A DNA stretch of 64,000 nucleotides from Peribacillus tepidiphilus (GCF_009466385.1 NZ_WIAQ01000005.1:60968-124967), one strand, 5' to 3'; positions 41,382 to 50,903 are shown, counted from the stretch's first letter. The notes: a model not told the origin generated them from the letters alone. Numbers and translations are program-made.

Positions 41382-41417
41382 AAAATCCTCATCCCTTTAA
41401 TGGGATTGAGGATTTTT
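41382..41417 (+). terminator. Intrinsic terminator after the CsoR-type gene
   Basis: AAAATCCTCATCCC pairs with GGGATTGAGGATTTT with one mismatch, then T. Confidence 0.82.
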
Positions 41418-41423
41418 GGCATT

Positions 41424-41446
41424 TAGAGCAGGCACTTTCCGCATTT
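41424..41446 (-). repeat. GCGGAAAGTGCC repeat next to the yheE stop
   Basis: Read on the minus strand, the yheE stop TAG runs straight into AAATGCGGAAAGTGCCTGC. It is the same motif as after the CorA gene (1895-1918) and after prsA (58073-58101). Confidence 0.6.
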
Positions 41447-41656
41447 CTAGTCATATACATGGAAAAGCATGAGCTCATGAATCTGGCTCGATAGATCTTT
41501 TTTATCCTGTTCAGACGGCATGATCCCGGTCCATTCAATTTTACCGTCTGGATGATAGATTGCTGTATAACGGGCTTTTTTGTAAAAAAAGGATAGTTTC
41601 CACCCGGGCAGGCTACGATCTACATATAGATTTTGATATTGAAAATGAGTAATCAT
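41447..41656 (-). CDS. yheE: YheE-family protein (DUF5342)
   Basis: A 69-aa protein, MITHFQYQNLYVDRSLPGWK..., matching B. subtilis YheE in length and in the HFQY, PGW and FFYK(K)A pattern. The start at 41656 follows GGGGAGGAAA; a longer in-frame N-terminus has no such site. Function is unknown. Its position between sspB and yheB agrees with B. subtilis order, although yheC and yheD are missing here. Confidence 0.82.
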   Translation of the reverse strand: MITHFQYQNLYVDRSLPGWKLSFFYKKARYTAIYHPDGKIEWTGIMPSEQDKKDLSSQIHELMLFHVYD

Positions 41657-41893
41657 TTGGTTTCCTCCCCTAAATAAGCTGTTTGTAGTGTAACAAATAA
41701 ATTTTTTGAATAAAAGAATAAGTTCCACTTTTTTCTCATAGAGATGGAATGATCAAAAAAGTTGTCGATTGGCTTGTCTCATTGATGGGAAAGTGGAAGT
41801 TGTGGCCTTATTCTCAGACAAAGAAATGCTGACTATGTCTAAATCATGACTTGATTGCCAATTGATCCATTCATAAAAAAAGGGGAGCGAACA

Positions 41894-42289
41894 ATGACAT
41901 TTATTGAAAAGCTGCAAAAGGCGATGGATGATGAGTCAACAGCCTACCAGTTTTATGGGAAGCTTGCAACACAGACATCAAATCCACTTTATAAAGAATT
42001 TATTGAACATGCTCGAGATGATGAGAAAAAGCATTATGAATCATTTCAATATGTATACCGTCTAATAACAGGTAAATACTATGAGCCAAAAGTTCGGGAA
42101 GTTCAATATAACTCATTTGAGGAAGCTATTGTATTCGCGTTGAAAGACGAGTTAGAGGCTGCAGAATTTTACAGGGATATGCTTTTTGAAATTCCGATTC
42201 AACAAGCTTATTATCCATTGTTTGTCGCTATGACAGATGAAATGGAGCATGCAACAAGATTTTCGACCATTTTAGGATCATTACGCTAA
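41894..42289 (+). CDS. Ferritin-like/rubrerythrin-type protein
   Basis: A 131-aa four-helix bundle with di-iron ligand patterns: DDESTAYQFY in helix 1, ARDDEKKHYE in helix 2, KDELEAAEFYRDM in helix 3 and TDEMEHATRF in helix 4. The two ExxH motifs fit a rubrerythrin-like diiron carboxylate site; no rubredoxin domain is present. It may detoxify peroxide or act in sporulation, which is inference. The ATG follows AAAAGGGGAG; an upstream in-frame start lacks a site. Confidence 0.85.
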   Translation: MTFIEKLQKAMDDESTAYQFYGKLATQTSNPLYKEFIEHARDDEKKHYESFQYVYRLITGKYYEPKVREVQYNSFEEAIVFALKDELEAAEFYRDMLFEIPIQQAYYPLFVAMTDEMEHATRFSTILGSLR

Positions 42290-42374
42290 ATAAATGTTCA
42301 ATGACCAAAGTACTCTTGCTTAATTGGGCAAGTTGCTTTTAGGTCTTTTTTATTTTGGGGGAAAGGAGTAGTAT

Positions 42375-42419
42375 TTGAAAAAAATTTGGGCTTTTGTGTT
42401 ATATGTGATTATCTTCTAG
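42375..42419 (+). CDS. Possible 14-aa hydrophobic peptide
   Basis: TTG after AAAGGAG opens MKKIWAFVLYVIIF and stops at TAG. The ribosome binding site is good and the peptide looks like a short membrane helix with a basic head. It is too short to be confident and could be chance; it lies 109 bp before yheB. Confidence 0.25.
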   Translation: MKKIWAFVLYVIIF

Positions 42420-42527
42420 AACCTCCCCTCTCAAGAACCTTCATGTTGTTTGCTTAGTAGGATCACAGCTAATATAATAGGGAAATGGAATCTAATGGAG
42501 TTACAGGTGAAAAAGAGGGAGAAAAGT

Positions 42528-43661
42528 ATGGAAATTTTACTTAAAATAGCATTCATGGTGATCATTGGAGCAATCATTGGAGGATTTACGAATTTTCTCG
42601 CCATTAAAATGCTTTTTAGACCGTATCAACCCGTTTATATTTTTGGTAAAAGGATGCCGTTTACACCAGGTTTAATTCCGAAACGTAGAAGTGAGCTAGC
42701 GGAACAGCTTGGGAATATGGTTGTAGAGCATCTTTTGACCCCTGAGAGCATTCAGCAGAAATTTTTACATGAAGCTTTTAGGAATGACATAAAGAACTGG
42801 ATTCAAGCTCAGACAAGGAGTTTGTTACATTCTCATCAAACGATAGGGTCGTTATTGAAAAAAATGGGATTTACCGATGTTGATGAGAAAGCAGAAAGAA
42901 AAGTTCAAGACCTCATTGTTTTTGAGATAACGGAATGGATGAACAAGAATAAAACAAGAAAAGTGGAAGAGTTGCTTACCCCAACGACCCTCGAAAAGGC
43001 AGAACAAGCAATCACAAAAATATCCGCTTATATTTTGGAAGAAGCAAAGACTTATTTTAGTAGCAGCGAAGGGACAAGCAAGTTAGATACGATGCTCAAT
43101 GACTTTTTTCGGGATAAAGGGATGCTTTGGAATATGATTCAGATGTTTGTCGGCAACATGCGTCTAGTTGATAAGATTCAGCCTGAAATCATAAAGTTTC
43201 TGAGTCAGCCGGGCACAAATCTGTTGTTATCTGAATTAATCGGCAAGGAATGGAATAAAGTGAAAGAGTGGGAGCTCGAGAAAATTCTAGAGCTGGTTGG
43301 CGAAGAAAACGTAAAAGCCTTCATTGAAACAAAAGTGAAGGAAAATGTTCATATTACACCTTATTTTCAAAAATCCGTCGTTGAATTGTTTGGTAGTTTT
43401 GAGGAAGCAATTGTGGAAAAAGGAGTACCTGCTATTCTTTCTTATCTATCCGAATATATGATCAACCACATTCATACGATTATGGAGAAGCTACATCTTC
43501 AGGAAATCGTTAGAAACCAAGTCGAATCTTTCTCGGTGAATCGTTTGGAAGAGATGGTATTATCCATTACAAGTAGCGAACTAAAAATGATTACTTATTT
43601 AGGTGCGCTACTTGGCGGAATAATAGGATTCTTTCAAGGAATCGTTGTTTTATTCGTATAA
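42528..43661 (+). CDS. yheB: YheB, DUF445 membrane protein
   Basis: A 377-aa protein, the same length as B. subtilis YheB. One membrane helix with [15 protein letters not shown] lies at the N-terminus (about 5-30), and a second helix [18 protein letters not shown] at the C-terminus (about 358-377). Between them is a long helical soluble part. DUF445 proteins are found with ExxA cell-envelope functions, but the role is unknown. The start at 42528 follows GAGGGAG. It precedes yheA, as in B. subtilis. Confidence 0.9.
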   Translation: MEILLKIAFMVIIGAIIGGFTNFLAIKMLFRPYQPVYIFGKRMPFTPGLIPKRRSELAEQLGNMVVEHLLTPESIQQKFLHEAFRNDIKNWIQAQTRSLLHSHQTIGSLLKKMGFTDVDEKAERKVQDLIVFEITEWMNKNKTRKVEELLTPTTLEKAEQAITKISAYILEEAKTYFSSSEGTSKLDTMLNDFFRDKGMLWNMIQMFVGNMRLVDKIQPEIIKFLSQPGTNLLLSELIGKEWNKVKEWELEKILELVGEENVKAFIETKVKENVHITPYFQKSVVELFGSFEEAIVEKGVPAILSYLSEYMINHIHTIMEKLHLQEIVRNQVESFSVNRLEEMVLSITSSELKMITYLGALLGGIIGFFQGIVVLFV

Positions 43662-43721
43662 GGATGTAATTTATTCCTATGTTTGTTATAGTGGATAGGT
43701 AAATGAAAAGGAGGCAGTAAA

Positions 43722-44075
43722 ATGAGTGTAAATGTATATGATGTTTCTTATGAAATGGAAAAGGCTATTCGCCAAAGCAACGAATATAATCAATTAAAAA
43801 AGCTTTATGATCAAGTCAATGCGGACGAATCAGCAAATCAGATGTTTCAACATTTCCGTGATTTGCAATTACAGCTACAACAAAAGCAAATGATGGGTCA
43901 GGAAATTACACAAGAAGAAGTAGAACAAGCCCAAAAAACAGTTGCACTTGTTCAGCAGCACCCAACGATTTCTAAATTAATGGAAGCCGAGCAGCGCATG
44001 AGCATGCTAATCGCGGAATTAAACAGAATCATCATGAAGCCGCTTGAGGAGCTTTACGGGCCAATGCAGCTGTAA
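43722..44075 (+). CDS. yheA: YheA/YmcA-like protein (UPF0342)
   Basis: A 117-aa cytosolic helical protein with Gln-rich segments (FRDLQLQLQQKQMMGQEITQ and EEVEQAQKTVALVQQHPTIS), matching the YheA branch of the YheA/YmcA/YlbF family in length. YmcA and YlbF form a complex with YaaT that influences RNase Y; YheA itself has no settled role. The ATG follows AAAGGAGG 60 bp after yheB. A terminator follows. Confidence 0.92.
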   Translation: MSVNVYDVSYEMEKAIRQSNEYNQLKKLYDQVNADESANQMFQHFRDLQLQLQQKQMMGQEITQEEVEQAQKTVALVQQHPTISKLMEAEQRMSMLIAELNRIIMKPLEELYGPMQL

Positions 44076-44079
44076 TATG

Positions 44080-44115
44080 AAAGCCAAGGATGTAGAAAAT
44101 GCATACCTTGGCTTT
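44080..44115 (+). terminator. Intrinsic terminator after yheA
   Basis: AAAGCCAAGG pairs with CCTTGGCTTT around a 16-nt loop. Confidence 0.75.
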
Positions 44116-44222
44116 AGTATGTAGACAAAGTGTATTTCACGCACATTCAGTGATCCCCTGTTCTAGGTCAGTCTTTCACCACATAAAAATAAAATAGGAC
44201 ACAACAGATAGGGGAGATCAGC

Positions 44223-45092
44223 ATGGTTTATAAACTGCTAGCTGTCAATGTTGACGGTACTTTGCTGCAATCAAATGGCCGATTAAATAAAGTGACAAAG
44301 GAAGCGATCCAATACGTTCATGAAAAAGGTGTACATGTCGCACTTGTTACGTCACGCAACTATCTTTCTACCAAAAAAGTGGCAAAAGCACTGAAAATCA
44401 ATCCAATGATGGTAGCCATGCAAGGCGCTTTTGTAGGGACAACCATTCAAAAGCCGCTTTTTTTCGCAAGCTTTCAGGAGGCACTAACACTAGAGCTTGT
44501 TACATTGCTGGAAAAAATGAATTGCCACATTCGTCTTATTCATGAAGATTATTTGCTTGGAAATCGGGTAGACCTTCCGGAAAATCTAATTAGTAAGTCT
44601 GTCATGAACGAGAACGAACAAAACATATATACCCATAAATTTGTGGACTCGTTATGCGAGTATATAGAAGAAAATCCAAGCACTCCTTCTAAAATAGATC
44701 TGATCTTTCAATCTGAAAAAGAGAAAAACGATGCCTTGCTCGTTTTACAAAACATGTTTCCGGAAGTACGCATTACCGAACTGAATGAGTGTAAGCTTAC
44801 TATTGTACCTAACGGTGTCTCTAAATGGAAAGGGGTTCTTTATTTAGCAGATCATTATAACGTGAAGAAATCTGAGATCGTCTCGATTGGAGATGGTCTA
44901 GATGATCTCGAGATGATCGCAGGGTCTGGTCTAGGTGTCGCAATGGGAAATGCTGCTCCAGAAGTGAAAAATGCAGCAGACTGGATTACCCGCTGTAATA
45001 ATGACAACGGTGTAGCTTATATGCTCAAGGAATTTTTCCGCAAACAACAGCCAATTGAGTTTTTAATAAAGATGAATGTTTTAAAGGACTAA
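44223..45092 (+). CDS. yhaX: YhaX, Cof-type HAD phosphatase
   Basis: A 289-aa Cof/HAD-IIB hydrolase. Motif I reads VNVDGTLL where most members have DxDGT, so the first nucleophile Asp is Asn and the second Asp is kept; motif II Thr is in ALVTSR, Lys in SKWKGVLYL, and motif IV is SIGDGLDDLEM. Replacement of the first motif I aspartate would be expected to reduce phosphatase activity. B. subtilis YhaX is a SigE-dependent sporulation gene of this length. ATG follows AGGGGAG. Confidence 0.88.
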   Translation: MVYKLLAVNVDGTLLQSNGRLNKVTKEAIQYVHEKGVHVALVTSRNYLSTKKVAKALKINPMMVAMQGAFVGTTIQKPLFFASFQEALTLELVTLLEKMNCHIRLIHEDYLLGNRVDLPENLISKSVMNENEQNIYTHKFVDSLCEYIEENPSTPSKIDLIFQSEKEKNDALLVLQNMFPEVRITELNECKLTIVPNGVSKWKGVLYLADHYNVKKSEIVSIGDGLDDLEMIAGSGLGVAMGNAAPEVKNAADWITRCNNDNGVAYMLKEFFRKQQPIEFLIKMNVLKD

Positions 45093-45102
45093 ATAAGGTA
45101 CT

Positions 45103-45139
45103 AAAAGCTTCCTGATGGAAAGGGAAGCTTTTTTTTTTT
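45103..45139 (+). terminator. Intrinsic terminator after yhaX
   Basis: AAAAGCTTCC pairs with GGAAGCTTTT, followed by more T. Confidence 0.88.
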
Positions 45140-45154
45140 AATTGTTTATTCAAT

Positions 45155-45189
45155 TCAAGAGCTAAACAGGCGCTAACCGCTTTTCCAAT
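45155..45189. repeat. Solo GCGG-AGCGCC repeat between yhaX and hemZ
   Basis: GAGCTAAACAGGCGCTAACC followed by GCTTTTCC is the same motif found next to three stop codons elsewhere in the window. Here it is not next to a gene in the same orientation. Confidence 0.5.
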
Positions 45190-45289
45190 TTCCTCTATGT
45201 TGACCTTGTAGAAGCGATTTTGTACACTAGTAGAAGCATTTTTGTTACAATGACACGGTACACTATGAATAAAATGACAGGTGATTACA

Positions 45290-46792
45290 TTGCGCATTGA
45301 CATACAAGGTTTAACTGACGAGCGTTTTCAGCGACCTCTTCAGCTAATAACCAATCTATTTTACGAAGAGTCTGAAGTGAGTCTTTCTCCTTCTGACTCA
45401 AAGGATATATCTGTACATTTTGATTTAAACATAGAAGAAAGCCTCATTCATATTTCCGCCCGTTTGATAGAAAGGGAAAGTAAAAAAGAGGTTTCTTTCT
45501 CCTATAGGAAGGAAGTAGAACCTTATCAAACGGAAAAAGAGTATTTCAAACAAATCAAAACAGCTATTTCTTTTGCGTACCTAAACGTATTGCAGGAATA
45601 CACAGGGATCGTGCAAAAATGGGGCATTTTAACTGGAGTAAGACCGACAAAGCTCATGCATAAAGCCATACAGGAAGGAATGTCAAGAGAAGAAGCGCAC
45701 CGCATGCTAGAAAAATCTTATATGATATCCCGTGAGAAAATCGAGCTGATGCAAAAAATCGTGGAGCGCCAGCTTGCTGTTATACCGGATTTATATGACC
45801 TTCGAAATGAAGTTAGCATTTATATAGGCATTCCTTTCTGTCCGACCAAATGTGCTTATTGTACATTTCCTGCATACGCTATTAATGGTCGCCAAGGTTC
45901 TGTAAATTCTTTCCTTGGAGGACTTCATTTTGAAATGCGCGAAATAGGCAAATGGCTGAAAGAACGTGGTATCAAAATTACATCTGTTTATTACGGTGGA
46001 GGCACGCCAACGAGCATCACTGCAGAAGAAATGGATATGCTTTATGAAGAAATGTACGAATCATTCCCGAATGTTGAAAATATTCGGGAAATAACAGTTG
46101 AGGCTGGGAGACCTGATACAATCACTCCAGAAAAATTAGAGGTTTTGAAAAAGTGGAACATTGACAGAATTAGCGTCAACCCGCAATCTTACATTCAAGA
46201 AACGTTGAAAGCGATTGGACGCCACCACACAGTGGAAGAAACCATTGAGAAATATCATTTGGCCAGGGAAATGGGTATGACCAATATCAATATGGATCTT
46301 ATTATTGGACTTCCAGGTGAAGGAACGAAAGAATTCAAGCATACTTTAGATGAAACAGAAAAGCTAATGCCTGAGTCTCTAACGGTCCATACTCTTTCTT
46401 TTAAACGAGCTTCAGAAATGACAAAGAATAAAAATAAATACAAAGTAGCTTCTCGTGAAGAAGTTGAAAAAATGATGCATATGGCAGAAGAATGGACAGA
46501 GAGCCATGGATATGTTCCTTATTATTTGTACCGCCAGAAAAACATTTTAGGAAATCTTGAAAATGTCGGTTACTCCATACCGGGTCAGGAAAGCATCTAT
46601 AATATTATCATTATGGAAGAAATGCAGTCCATCATTGGTTTAGGCTGCGGTGCGTCAAGCAAGTTCATCCATCCGAAAACAGGACAAATTACGCATTTTG
46701 CCAATCCAAAGGATCCTAAATCATATAATGACAGCTATCAGGAATACACAGAAAAGAAAATCAACATTTTGAATGATCTTTTTCTTCATTAA
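45290..46792 (+). CDS. hemZ: Radical SAM coproporphyrinogen III dehydrogenase-like HemZ
   Basis: A 500-aa radical SAM enzyme. The cluster motif is CPTKCAYC with the following TFPAY, then the YYGGGTPTS, EAGRPD and SVNPQS blocks shared with HemN. HemZ enzymes are oxygen-independent coproporphyrinogen III oxidases in haem synthesis. An N-terminal domain of about 170 residues precedes the radical SAM core, as in B. subtilis HemZ (501 aa). The TTG at 45290 is chosen because AGGTGA lies five bases upstream; a GTG at 45281 overlaps that site. Confidence 0.92.
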   Translation: MRIDIQGLTDERFQRPLQLITNLFYEESEVSLSPSDSKDISVHFDLNIEESLIHISARLIERESKKEVSFSYRKEVEPYQTEKEYFKQIKTAISFAYLNVLQEYTGIVQKWGILTGVRPTKLMHKAIQEGMSREEAHRMLEKSYMISREKIELMQKIVERQLAVIPDLYDLRNEVSIYIGIPFCPTKCAYCTFPAYAINGRQGSVNSFLGGLHFEMREIGKWLKERGIKITSVYYGGGTPTSITAEEMDMLYEEMYESFPNVENIREITVEAGRPDTITPEKLEVLKKWNIDRISVNPQSYIQETLKAIGRHHTVEETIEKYHLAREMGMTNINMDLIIGLPGEGTKEFKHTLDETEKLMPESLTVHTLSFKRASEMTKNKNKYKVASREEVEKMMHMAEEWTESHGYVPYYLYRQKNILGNLENVGYSIPGQESIYNIIIMEEMQSIIGLGCGASSKFIHPKTGQITHFANPKDPKSYNDSYQEYTEKKINILNDLFLH

Positions 46793-46847
46793 AGGCTTAA
46801 AGGTAATTTACACTAAAAAAGCAACAAACTTTATGAAAACAGCTAAT

Positions 46848-46897
46848 AAAAAAGGGCTCGTCCAAAAGTTTATTTTACTTTTGGACGAGCCCTTTTT
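46848..46897. terminator. Strong bidirectional terminator after hemZ
   Basis: AAAAAGGGCTCGTCCAAAAGT pairs with ACTTTTGGACGAGCCCTTTTT around TTTATTTT, 55 bp beyond hemZ. Confidence 0.92.
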
Positions 46898-46920
46898 GTT
46901 TAAGGGACGATACATATACC

Positions 46921-47211
46921 TTAAATGTCCTCCGATGAACAAACGGATAGGGAAGGAAATGTAATCGTGAAAGTGGTGCCTTTTCCAACCTGGCTCTCTA
47001 CCTTTACTTTTCCCTTCATGGATTCAACAATCTGAAAGGAAATGGTTAAGCCAACTCCTGTTCCTTTTTCTTTAGTTGAATAAAAAAGAGCGCTTAACTT
47101 TGAAATCTGGTTTTTAGATATTCCCTTTCCGTTATCTTTGATGATAATGATGACTTCATTATGTTGATTATAGGCTTGAATTTCAATGATTCCGCCTTTT
47201 TCTTTTTTCAA
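46921..47211 (-). pseudogene. C-terminal fragment of a sporulation-type histidine kinase
   Basis: A 96-codon frame holds the second half of a HATPase_c domain: G1 box KDNGKGISKNQ, F box LSALFYSTK, G2 box KGTGVGLTISFQIVESM, and a final GTTFTITFP. The N box, the dimerisation and phosphoacceptor domain, and any sensor are missing. Bacillus sporulation kinases (KinB to KinE type) have this tail. It has a TTG with little ribosome binding site support. Without a phosphoacceptor it cannot act alone, so it is most likely a remnant. Confidence 0.75.
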
Positions 47212-47341
47212 CAGAAGAAAAATTTTTCCTTCTATTGACGGAGAAGTATTGTTACAAAATTCTTACTTTTTTAAAAACTTTATGACAATCATTCTCGTTA
47301 CCCTTTATAATATAGATATATGAACTTGGGGAGGTAATTTT

Positions 47342-48139
47342 GTGGGAATTGATTCGATGTCCTTGGCTACTTCTGTTCTTGTTGAAAAGAAAGATCGAGT
47401 AGCCATTGTAGAGTTAAACAGACCGGAAAGCTTGAATGCGTTAAATACGGAAGCATTGCAGTTGTTAGCATGTAAACTAAAAGAATTGACGATTGACGAT
47501 GACGTCCAAATTATTATTTTAAAAGGAAAAGGGAAAGCGTTTTCTTCTGGCGGCGATATCAAGATGATGCTTAGCATGAATGTAGAAAAAGATTTTTTTA
47601 CCATCATGGATTACATTAATGAAATTGCCCTTACTTTATATTCCATTCCGAAGCTAACGATATGCGCTATTCAGGGAGCTGCAGCAGGTCTGGGACTAAG
47701 CCTTGCGCTTGCATCGGATTTTATTGTTGCGGATCATCATGCAAAGATTGCGATGAATTTTATCGGTATCGGGTTAATTCCAGATGGCGGCGGTCACTTT
47801 TTTGTAGAAAGACGTCTTGGTGAAGTGAAGGCGAAGGAATTGATTTGGGAAGGAAAAGTGATGACTGCACAGGAAGCACTGGAAAAACAACTAATCGATC
47901 AGATTGCTGATGGAAATCTTGAAGAGGTTGTCCAGAATAAAATAGATGCATGGTTAAATAGTCCAATCCAAGCTATGATTAAGTCCAAAAAAATATTAGC
48001 GGATATTAACAGACCTAATTTACAAAAAATTCTCGAATTAGAAAAATATAGTCAACTTAAAATGCGTCAAACAAAAGATCATCTTGAAGGCGTTCAAGCG
48101 TTCGTTGAAAAAAGAAAGCCTAAATTCAAAGGAATGTAA
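47342..48139 (+). CDS. yhaR: YhaR, enoyl-CoA hydratase/isomerase family
   Basis: A 265-aa crotonase-fold protein. The oxyanion-hole motif is SSGGDIKMM, with the second loop in AIQGAAAGLGLSLALASDFIVA. The usual catalytic Glu region reads NFIGIGLIPDGGGHFFVERRLG; position assignment of acidic residues differs between subtypes, so the exact reaction (hydratase, isomerase or PaaG-like) is uncertain. The GTG start follows GGGGAGG. Its place after hemZ and before yhaQP is as in B. subtilis. Confidence 0.88.
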   Translation: MGIDSMSLATSVLVEKKDRVAIVELNRPESLNALNTEALQLLACKLKELTIDDDVQIIILKGKGKAFSSGGDIKMMLSMNVEKDFFTIMDYINEIALTLYSIPKLTICAIQGAAAGLGLSLALASDFIVADHHAKIAMNFIGIGLIPDGGGHFFVERRLGEVKAKELIWEGKVMTAQEALEKQLIDQIADGNLEEVVQNKIDAWLNSPIQAMIKSKKILADINRPNLQKILELEKYSQLKMRQTKDHLEGVQAFVEKRKPKFKGM

Positions 48140-48150
48140 ATTCGGTAAAT

Positions 48151-48208
48151 AAAAAGGGCGACTACAATGTTGCTAGGATCATGAAATCCTACACATTTTA
48201 GTCGCTCT
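48151..48208 (-). terminator. Terminator downstream of yhzD
   Basis: GGGCGACTA (48156-48164) pairs with TAGTCGCTC, with a further AATGT/ACATT and TAGGAT/ATCCTA stem inside. The T tract (TTTTTATTT) is on the minus strand, fitting yhzD. Confidence 0.75.
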
Positions 48209-48216
48209 CACTATGT

Positions 48217-48402
48217 TCATGGATGAAATAAAATGAGTTTCCCGCTTGAAGATGTACACCGGTGAGTTCTTTCAATTAGATCCTTTTCTCGTAACAGCTT
48301 TTCTCCTTTTTCTTTTGCCATCTGGTCATTCTCTGCTTGAAATGCTTCATCTAATAATTTTTCTCCAGAAGCATCAAAGGCTGTAAGTTTATACGTTTTC
48401 AA
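48217..48402 (-). CDS. yhzD: YhzD-like small protein
   Basis: A 61-aa protein, MKTYKLTAFDASGEKLLDEA..., matching the length of B. subtilis YhzD and its family. It has an N-terminal beta-strand pair and a charged helix (AENDQMAKEKGEKLLREKDL). The TTG start at 48402 is supported by GCAGGTGA; a longer in-frame N-terminus has no such site. Function is unknown. It lies on the opposite strand between yhaR and yhaQ. Confidence 0.82.
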   Translation of the reverse strand: MKTYKLTAFDASGEKLLDEAFQAENDQMAKEKGEKLLREKDLIERTHRCTSSSGKLILFHP

Positions 48403-48660
48403 TTTTTTCACCTGCTTTTTAGATATTTGTTTGTATGAATAGTGGTTTCTAAAACAGTTTAGTGCAAGAGTATTTTTTAAAATATTCACATACTTTCTAC
48501 TATTTTTGCATAATAATTGACAGATTGTAAAGATTTTTGAAGAGAAGTAATGGATTGATCATTGTATTTACATTAATTAAAATATAATATTGGAAAATAA
48601 TTCTATTAAACTGAAACTTTTTATGTGTTCACTCGTACTAGAGAAAAAGGGGGAAGAGGA

Positions 48661-49560
48661 ATGGCATTAGTCATTGATCATGTTACGAAAAGATTCGGCA
48701 GCTTTACTGCTGTTGATTCTATTAAATTTTCAATACCAGAAAATGAAATGTTCGGTTTCTTAGGTGCAAACGGTGCTGGTAAGACAACAACCTTTCGAAT
48801 GATTTTAGGCTTATTGGATCCTTCTGAAGGAACCATTACTTGGAACGGGAAGCCGATTGATTATTCAACGAGCCATCTTATTGGGTATCTTCCTGAAGAA
48901 AGGGGCTTGTACCCGAAGCTAAAGGTTAGCGAGCAGATTGTGTATCTGGCTAGATTAAGAGGAATGAAAAAAGCTAGTGCGCTTAAAGAATTGGATTACT
49001 GGCTTGAAAGATTCAAAATTCCTGAATATAAAAATAAAAGGGTAGAGGAGCTTTCGAAAGGGAATCAGCAAAAAATCCAATTTATTGCCTCTGTCATTCA
49101 TAAACCGAAGCTGCTCATTTTGGATGAACCTTTCAGTGGATTAGATCCGGTCAATGTTGAGATGCTGAAAGAAGCCGTCCTTGACTTAAAGAATGACGGA
49201 TCCACGATCGTGTTTTCCAGTCACCGGATGGAGCATGTGGAAGAGCTTTGTGAGCATTTGTGTATCATGCACAAGGGCAGACCCGTCGTCCATGGGAAAT
49301 TAAAAGATATCAAGAGATCTTTCGGTAAGAAAAATTTGATCGTTCATGCCGATTTTGACCTTGATTTTTTGGGAGATTATGAGGGAGTTACTCGATATAA
49401 AAAAACGACAGAAGGCATGCATCTTCAAATTACAGGAGAACACATTGCGGAGAAAATTCAAAAGGAACTGGTTATGAAAGGATTTGTTAGAAAGTTTGAG
49501 CTTGAAGAGCCTTCCTTGAATGATATTTTTATAGAAAAAGTGGGTGCTTCCTATGAGTAA
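48661..49560 (+). CDS. yhaQ: ABC exporter ATPase YhaQ (NatA-like)
   Basis: A 299-aa DrrA/NatA-type ATPase: Walker A GANGAGKTTT, Q-loop YLPEERGLYPK, signature LSKGNQQK, Walker B LLILDEPFSGLDPVN, switch His in FSSHRMEH, then a C-terminal extension of about 90 residues typical of this branch. With YhaP it forms a putative Na+ or multidrug exporter similar to NatAB. The ATG follows GGGGGAAGAGG; an upstream in-frame start is not supported. It overlaps yhaP by 8 bp. Confidence 0.93.
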   Translation: MALVIDHVTKRFGSFTAVDSIKFSIPENEMFGFLGANGAGKTTTFRMILGLLDPSEGTITWNGKPIDYSTSHLIGYLPEERGLYPKLKVSEQIVYLARLRGMKKASALKELDYWLERFKIPEYKNKRVEELSKGNQQKIQFIASVIHKPKLLILDEPFSGLDPVNVEMLKEAVLDLKNDGSTIVFSSHRMEHVEELCEHLCIMHKGRPVVHGKLKDIKRSFGKKNLIVHADFDLDFLGDYEGVTRYKKTTEGMHLQITGEHIAEKIQKELVMKGFVRKFELEEPSLNDIFIEKVGASYE

Positions 49561-50800
49561 ATTTTGGATTGTTCTTTTTCATACATACTTTTCCAAGGTG
49601 AAAACGAAATCATTTATCATTTCCACGGTTGTCATGCTGATCATCGTACTCGGGATTACCAATTTGAACAAAATTGTTGACGTTTTTGAAAAAGAGGAAC
49701 AAAAAACGATCGGGGTCCTAGATCAGTCCGGCGAATTCTATGACATGTTTTCAGCCCAATTTCAATCTCAAGAAAGTGATTTTACGTTAAAGAAAATCAC
49801 AAATGAGGATGAAGGGAAGGAAATGATAGCGGACGAACAGCTTAAAGGCTATCTCGTTATTGAGAAAGACGAGAAAGGGATGCCAGCTGGAATCTATAAA
49901 TCGAATTCCATATCAGACAGTATGACCAGCAGCATGCTTTCTTCCACTTTGACTCAGATGAAAAGTATGTTAGTTACGCAAAAATTAAATCTTACCAAAG
50001 AGCAGATTGCTTCTTTATATGAACCAGCCTCTTTTGAGAATAAGGCACTTGAGGCTAGTGCCAAAACAGAAGAAGAGCTGAATCAAGCAAGAGGATTGGT
50101 GTATATTCTTCTATTTGTTATTTATTTTGGGGTTATTATGTATGCCAACATGATTGCTATGGAGGTTGCGACGGAGAAAACTTCCCGTGTAATGGAAATT
50201 TTAATTTCAAGCATACCACCCATTCAACAGATGTTTGCGAAAATCCTCGGCATAGCCCTTTTAAGCCTGACACAAATGGCTTTGTTTCTGGGGGTAGGGT
50301 ACACTTCAATCAAAAACAATCTGGCCGACATGGAAGGTGGGTTTTTCTCGTTCTTTGGCTTTGGTGAAACATCATTGTCCACCATCCTTTATGCCATCTT
50401 ATTTTCGCTTTTAGGTTATTTCCTATTTGCTACACTGGCAGCTTTTCTTGGATCCATGGTGAGCAGAATTGAAGATCTACAGCCTACGATCACACCGATG
50501 ACGATGCTTGTTGTGGTAGGTTTCATGCTGGCAATGTTTGGACTTAGTAATCCAGAAGCAGCTTTTGTAAAGGTGACATCCTTTATACCGTTTTTCACTC
50601 CAATGTTAATGTTTCTACGTATTGGAATGCTCGAAGTACCATTTTGGGAAGTTGCCATCAGTATCGTGTTACTCCTAGTCACAATTGGAGTGCTTGCCGT
50701 ATTTGGAGCTCGCGTGTATCGAGGAGGCGTGCTCATGTATGATAACGCCAATTCCATTAAGAGCATTAAACGGGCCTTACAGTTGTCGAAGAAAGGATAA
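49553..50800 (+). CDS. yhaP: ABC exporter permease YhaP (NatB-like)
   Basis: A 415-aa permease: one N-terminal membrane helix (about 20-40), a large extracytoplasmic domain (about 45-175), then five to six C-terminal helices with the ABC-2 signature EVATEKTSRVMEILISSIPP. It is the partner of YhaQ. The predicted role is efflux, with Na+ the usual guess from NatB similarity; cargo is unproven. The ATG overlaps the end of yhaQ (ATGAGTAA). Confidence 0.92.
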   Translation: MSKFWIVLFHTYFSKVKTKSFIISTVVMLIIVLGITNLNKIVDVFEKEEQKTIGVLDQSGEFYDMFSAQFQSQESDFTLKKITNEDEGKEMIADEQLKGYLVIEKDEKGMPAGIYKSNSISDSMTSSMLSSTLTQMKSMLVTQKLNLTKEQIASLYEPASFENKALEASAKTEEELNQARGLVYILLFVIYFGVIMYANMIAMEVATEKTSRVMEILISSIPPIQQMFAKILGIALLSLTQMALFLGVGYTSIKNNLADMEGGFFSFFGFGETSLSTILYAILFSLLGYFLFATLAAFLGSMVSRIEDLQPTITPMTMLVVVGFMLAMFGLSNPEAAFVKVTSFIPFFTPMLMFLRIGMLEVPFWEVAISIVLLLVTIGVLAVFGARVYRGGVLMYDNANSIKSIKRALQLSKKG

Positions 50801-50903
50801 ACCCAGTTTCGGTGATTGATCGATTTCCCTGCATCTATCGACCGATTTATCTGGCTGACAGGCTTTTTGAATACGTCTGAACGTGATGAATTATATTTTG
50901 TCT

